A stretch of 64,000 nt of DNA from Stenotrophomonas maltophilia (GTDB taxonomy: Bacteria > Pseudomonadota > Gammaproteobacteria > Xanthomonadales > Xanthomonadaceae): positions 1,178,001-1,242,000 of the forward strand of contig NZ_CP037858.1 of the NCBI RefSeq assembly GCF_006974125.1. The letters are read 5' to 3'. Shown here in pieces: positions 63,112 through 64,000 of this stretch (position 1 is the stretch's first letter; every line of letters begins with the position of its first letter). The translations under genes were made by a program, and so were the position numbers. The notes beneath the pieces are model-generated. The model was not told the DNA's origin. It was given only the letters and a program-made list of their open reading frames with translations, and made no database searches.

Positions 63112-64000
63112 TTACTGGCCGGCCTTCACCGCCACAAAGGCGCTGTTGCCGTTGCCGGTGCGCACCAGCAGCATCACCACGTCGTCCTTCTTGTAGCTGG
63201 ACAGCGCCCGGTTCAGGCCCTCCACGCTGCCGACCGCGGTGCGGCCGACCTGCAGGATCACCATGCCAGGAGACAGGCCGGCATCACGCGCCGCCTGGCC
63301 CTTGACCCCGGTGATGCGCACGCCTTCGTTGCCGTCCAGCCCGAACTGCTTGCGCTGCGGCGCGGTCAGGTCGCTCACGTCCAGTCCCAGCAGGGCATTG
63401 GCACCGGCCTGCGGTGCCGCATCGGGCCTGGCGGCAGCCGCCGCACGGGCATTGCCCTGACCGTCTTCGCTCAGCGCCGTGAGCGTGGCGCTGAGATCGC
63501 GCGGCTTGCCATCGCGGATCACCCCCAGGGTGACCCGGCTGCCCGGCGCCATCGCACCGATCAGCGGCGGCAGGTCGGACCAGCTGTTGACCGGGCTGCC
63601 GTTGACCGAACGCACCACGTCGCCGATCTGCACACCGGCCTTCTCCGCGGCACTGCCAGCGACGATCTGGTTGACCAGCGCGCCGCGGCTGTCGGGCAGG
63701 CCCAGGCCCTGCGCCTTCAGCGCATCGATCGGCTCGACCACCGCACCCAGCTGGCCACGGGTGACCTTGCCGCTCTTCTTGATCTGCTCGACCGCGCTCA
63801 TCGCCAGGTCGATCGGGATCGCGAAGCTGATGCCCATGTAGCCGCCGGAGGCGGAGAAGATCTGCGAGTTGATGCCGACCACTTCGCCACGGGTGTTCAG
63901 CAGCGGACCACCGGAATTGCCCTGGTTGATCGCCACGTCGGTCTGGATGAACGGTACGTAGCGCTGGTCGGCGCCACCGGTGCTGCGGCCCAGTGCACTG
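63112..64000 (-). CDS. mucD: DegP/DegQ (MucD-type) serine endoprotease (partial)
   Basis: The C-terminal two-thirds of a periplasmic HtrA-type protease; the N-terminus and the catalytic His and Asp lie beyond the window end. The frame is open to 64000. The catalytic Ser is in INQGNSGGPLLN. The SFAIPIDLAMSAVEQIK segment and two PDZ domains follow (LGAVVEPIDALKAQGLGL and a shorter one starting GVRITGVKGQAARDAGL). Such proteases remove misfolded envelope proteins. In Xanthomonads mucD lies upstream of lepA after rpoE-rseA, which is consistent here. Confidence 0.93.
   Translation of the reverse strand, partial: SALGRSTGGADQRYVPFIQTDVAINQGNSGGPLLNTRGEVVGINSQIFSASGGYMGISFAIPIDLAMSAVEQIKKSGKVTRGQLGAVVEPIDALKAQGLGLPDSRGALVNQIVAGSAAEKAGVQIGDVVRSVNGSPVNSWSDLPPLIGAMAPGSRVTLGVIRDGKPRDLSATLTALSEDGQGNARAAAAARPDAAPQAGANALLGLDVSDLTAPQRKQFGLDGNEGVRITGVKGQAARDAGLSPGMVILQVGRTAVGSVEGLNRALSSYKKDDVVMLLVRTGNGNSAFVAVKAGQ

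Overview
The window looks like chromosomal DNA of a Stenotrophomonas species (Xanthomonadaceae), most likely the S. maltophilia group. The evidence is the high G+C, the gene orders leuS-lptE-holA and lepA-lepB-DUF4845-rnc-era-recO, and many short GTAG-type palindromes of the SMAG (REP-like) kind between genes. I see no tRNA, rRNA, CRISPR array, insertion sequence, prophage or integrase. About 64 protein genes fill the window. Most are housekeeping genes, with a scattering of poorly characterised envelope and regulatory genes.

Layout. 1-5086 (minus) holds holA (cut by the window edge), lptE, leuS and a DUF998 membrane protein. 5211-9500 (plus) holds a thioredoxin/TPR protein, a LysM-FecR envelope protein with an apparent frameshift, and an overlapping CHASE2-GGDEF diguanylate cyclase. 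9575-16781 holds small enzymes, envelope proteins, a probable queuosine-precursor transporter, a DUF885 hydrolase and a beta-lactamase-fold hydrolase. 16778-21704 holds a glyoxalase-like protein, a DUF2147 protein, metG, a HAD hydrolase, a soluble RnfB and a Rid protein. 21897-25903 has mprF (lysyl-phosphatidylglycerol synthase) facing an AcvB/VirJ homologue. 25982-31414 is mixed small genes, including yjdM and a yegD-like Hsp70. 31464-33464 is an ECF sigma factor, probable anti-sigma and DUF4097 unit. 33591-35315 contains an MscS channel, a dense repeat cluster and a DksA-like zinc finger. 35486-41508 includes a pseudouridine-synthase-like protein that lacks its catalytic Asp, a phospholipase D protein, an HDOD protein and leucine dehydrogenase. 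41554-46793 has a subtilisin-type autotransporter, a thiolase and two tandem Ala-rich lipoproteins. 47073-54728 has aidB, an FAD monooxygenase, cspA, a purine-salvage/cell-wall-recycling group (mtnP-hpt-nagZ), a DsbA-family protein and a CYTH phosphatase. 54762-64000 has rlmD, a REC-Hpt protein, a second repeat cluster, the recO-to-lepA operon and a DegP-family protease cut by the window end.

The most unusual non-coding signal is a family of six palindromic elements (17261-17490, 34413-34632, 34837-35034, 46919-47023, 56963-57242, 57341-57542). Each has an outer stem of about 25 bp enclosing two smaller hairpins. Stem sequences differ between copies but stay complementary within each copy, which points to a selected folded RNA or single-stranded DNA. 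Five of the six also share flanks ending in a small palindrome. Two further palindrome families (a GGATCC-centred hairpin and a GGGGACGGAGGGGATTAAG hairpin) and more than a dozen SMAG-like palindromes fill other gaps. Other points worth a second look are the C7-tract frameshift in the FecR gene, the pseudouridine synthase homologue without its catalytic Asp, and the convergent mprF and virJ genes.
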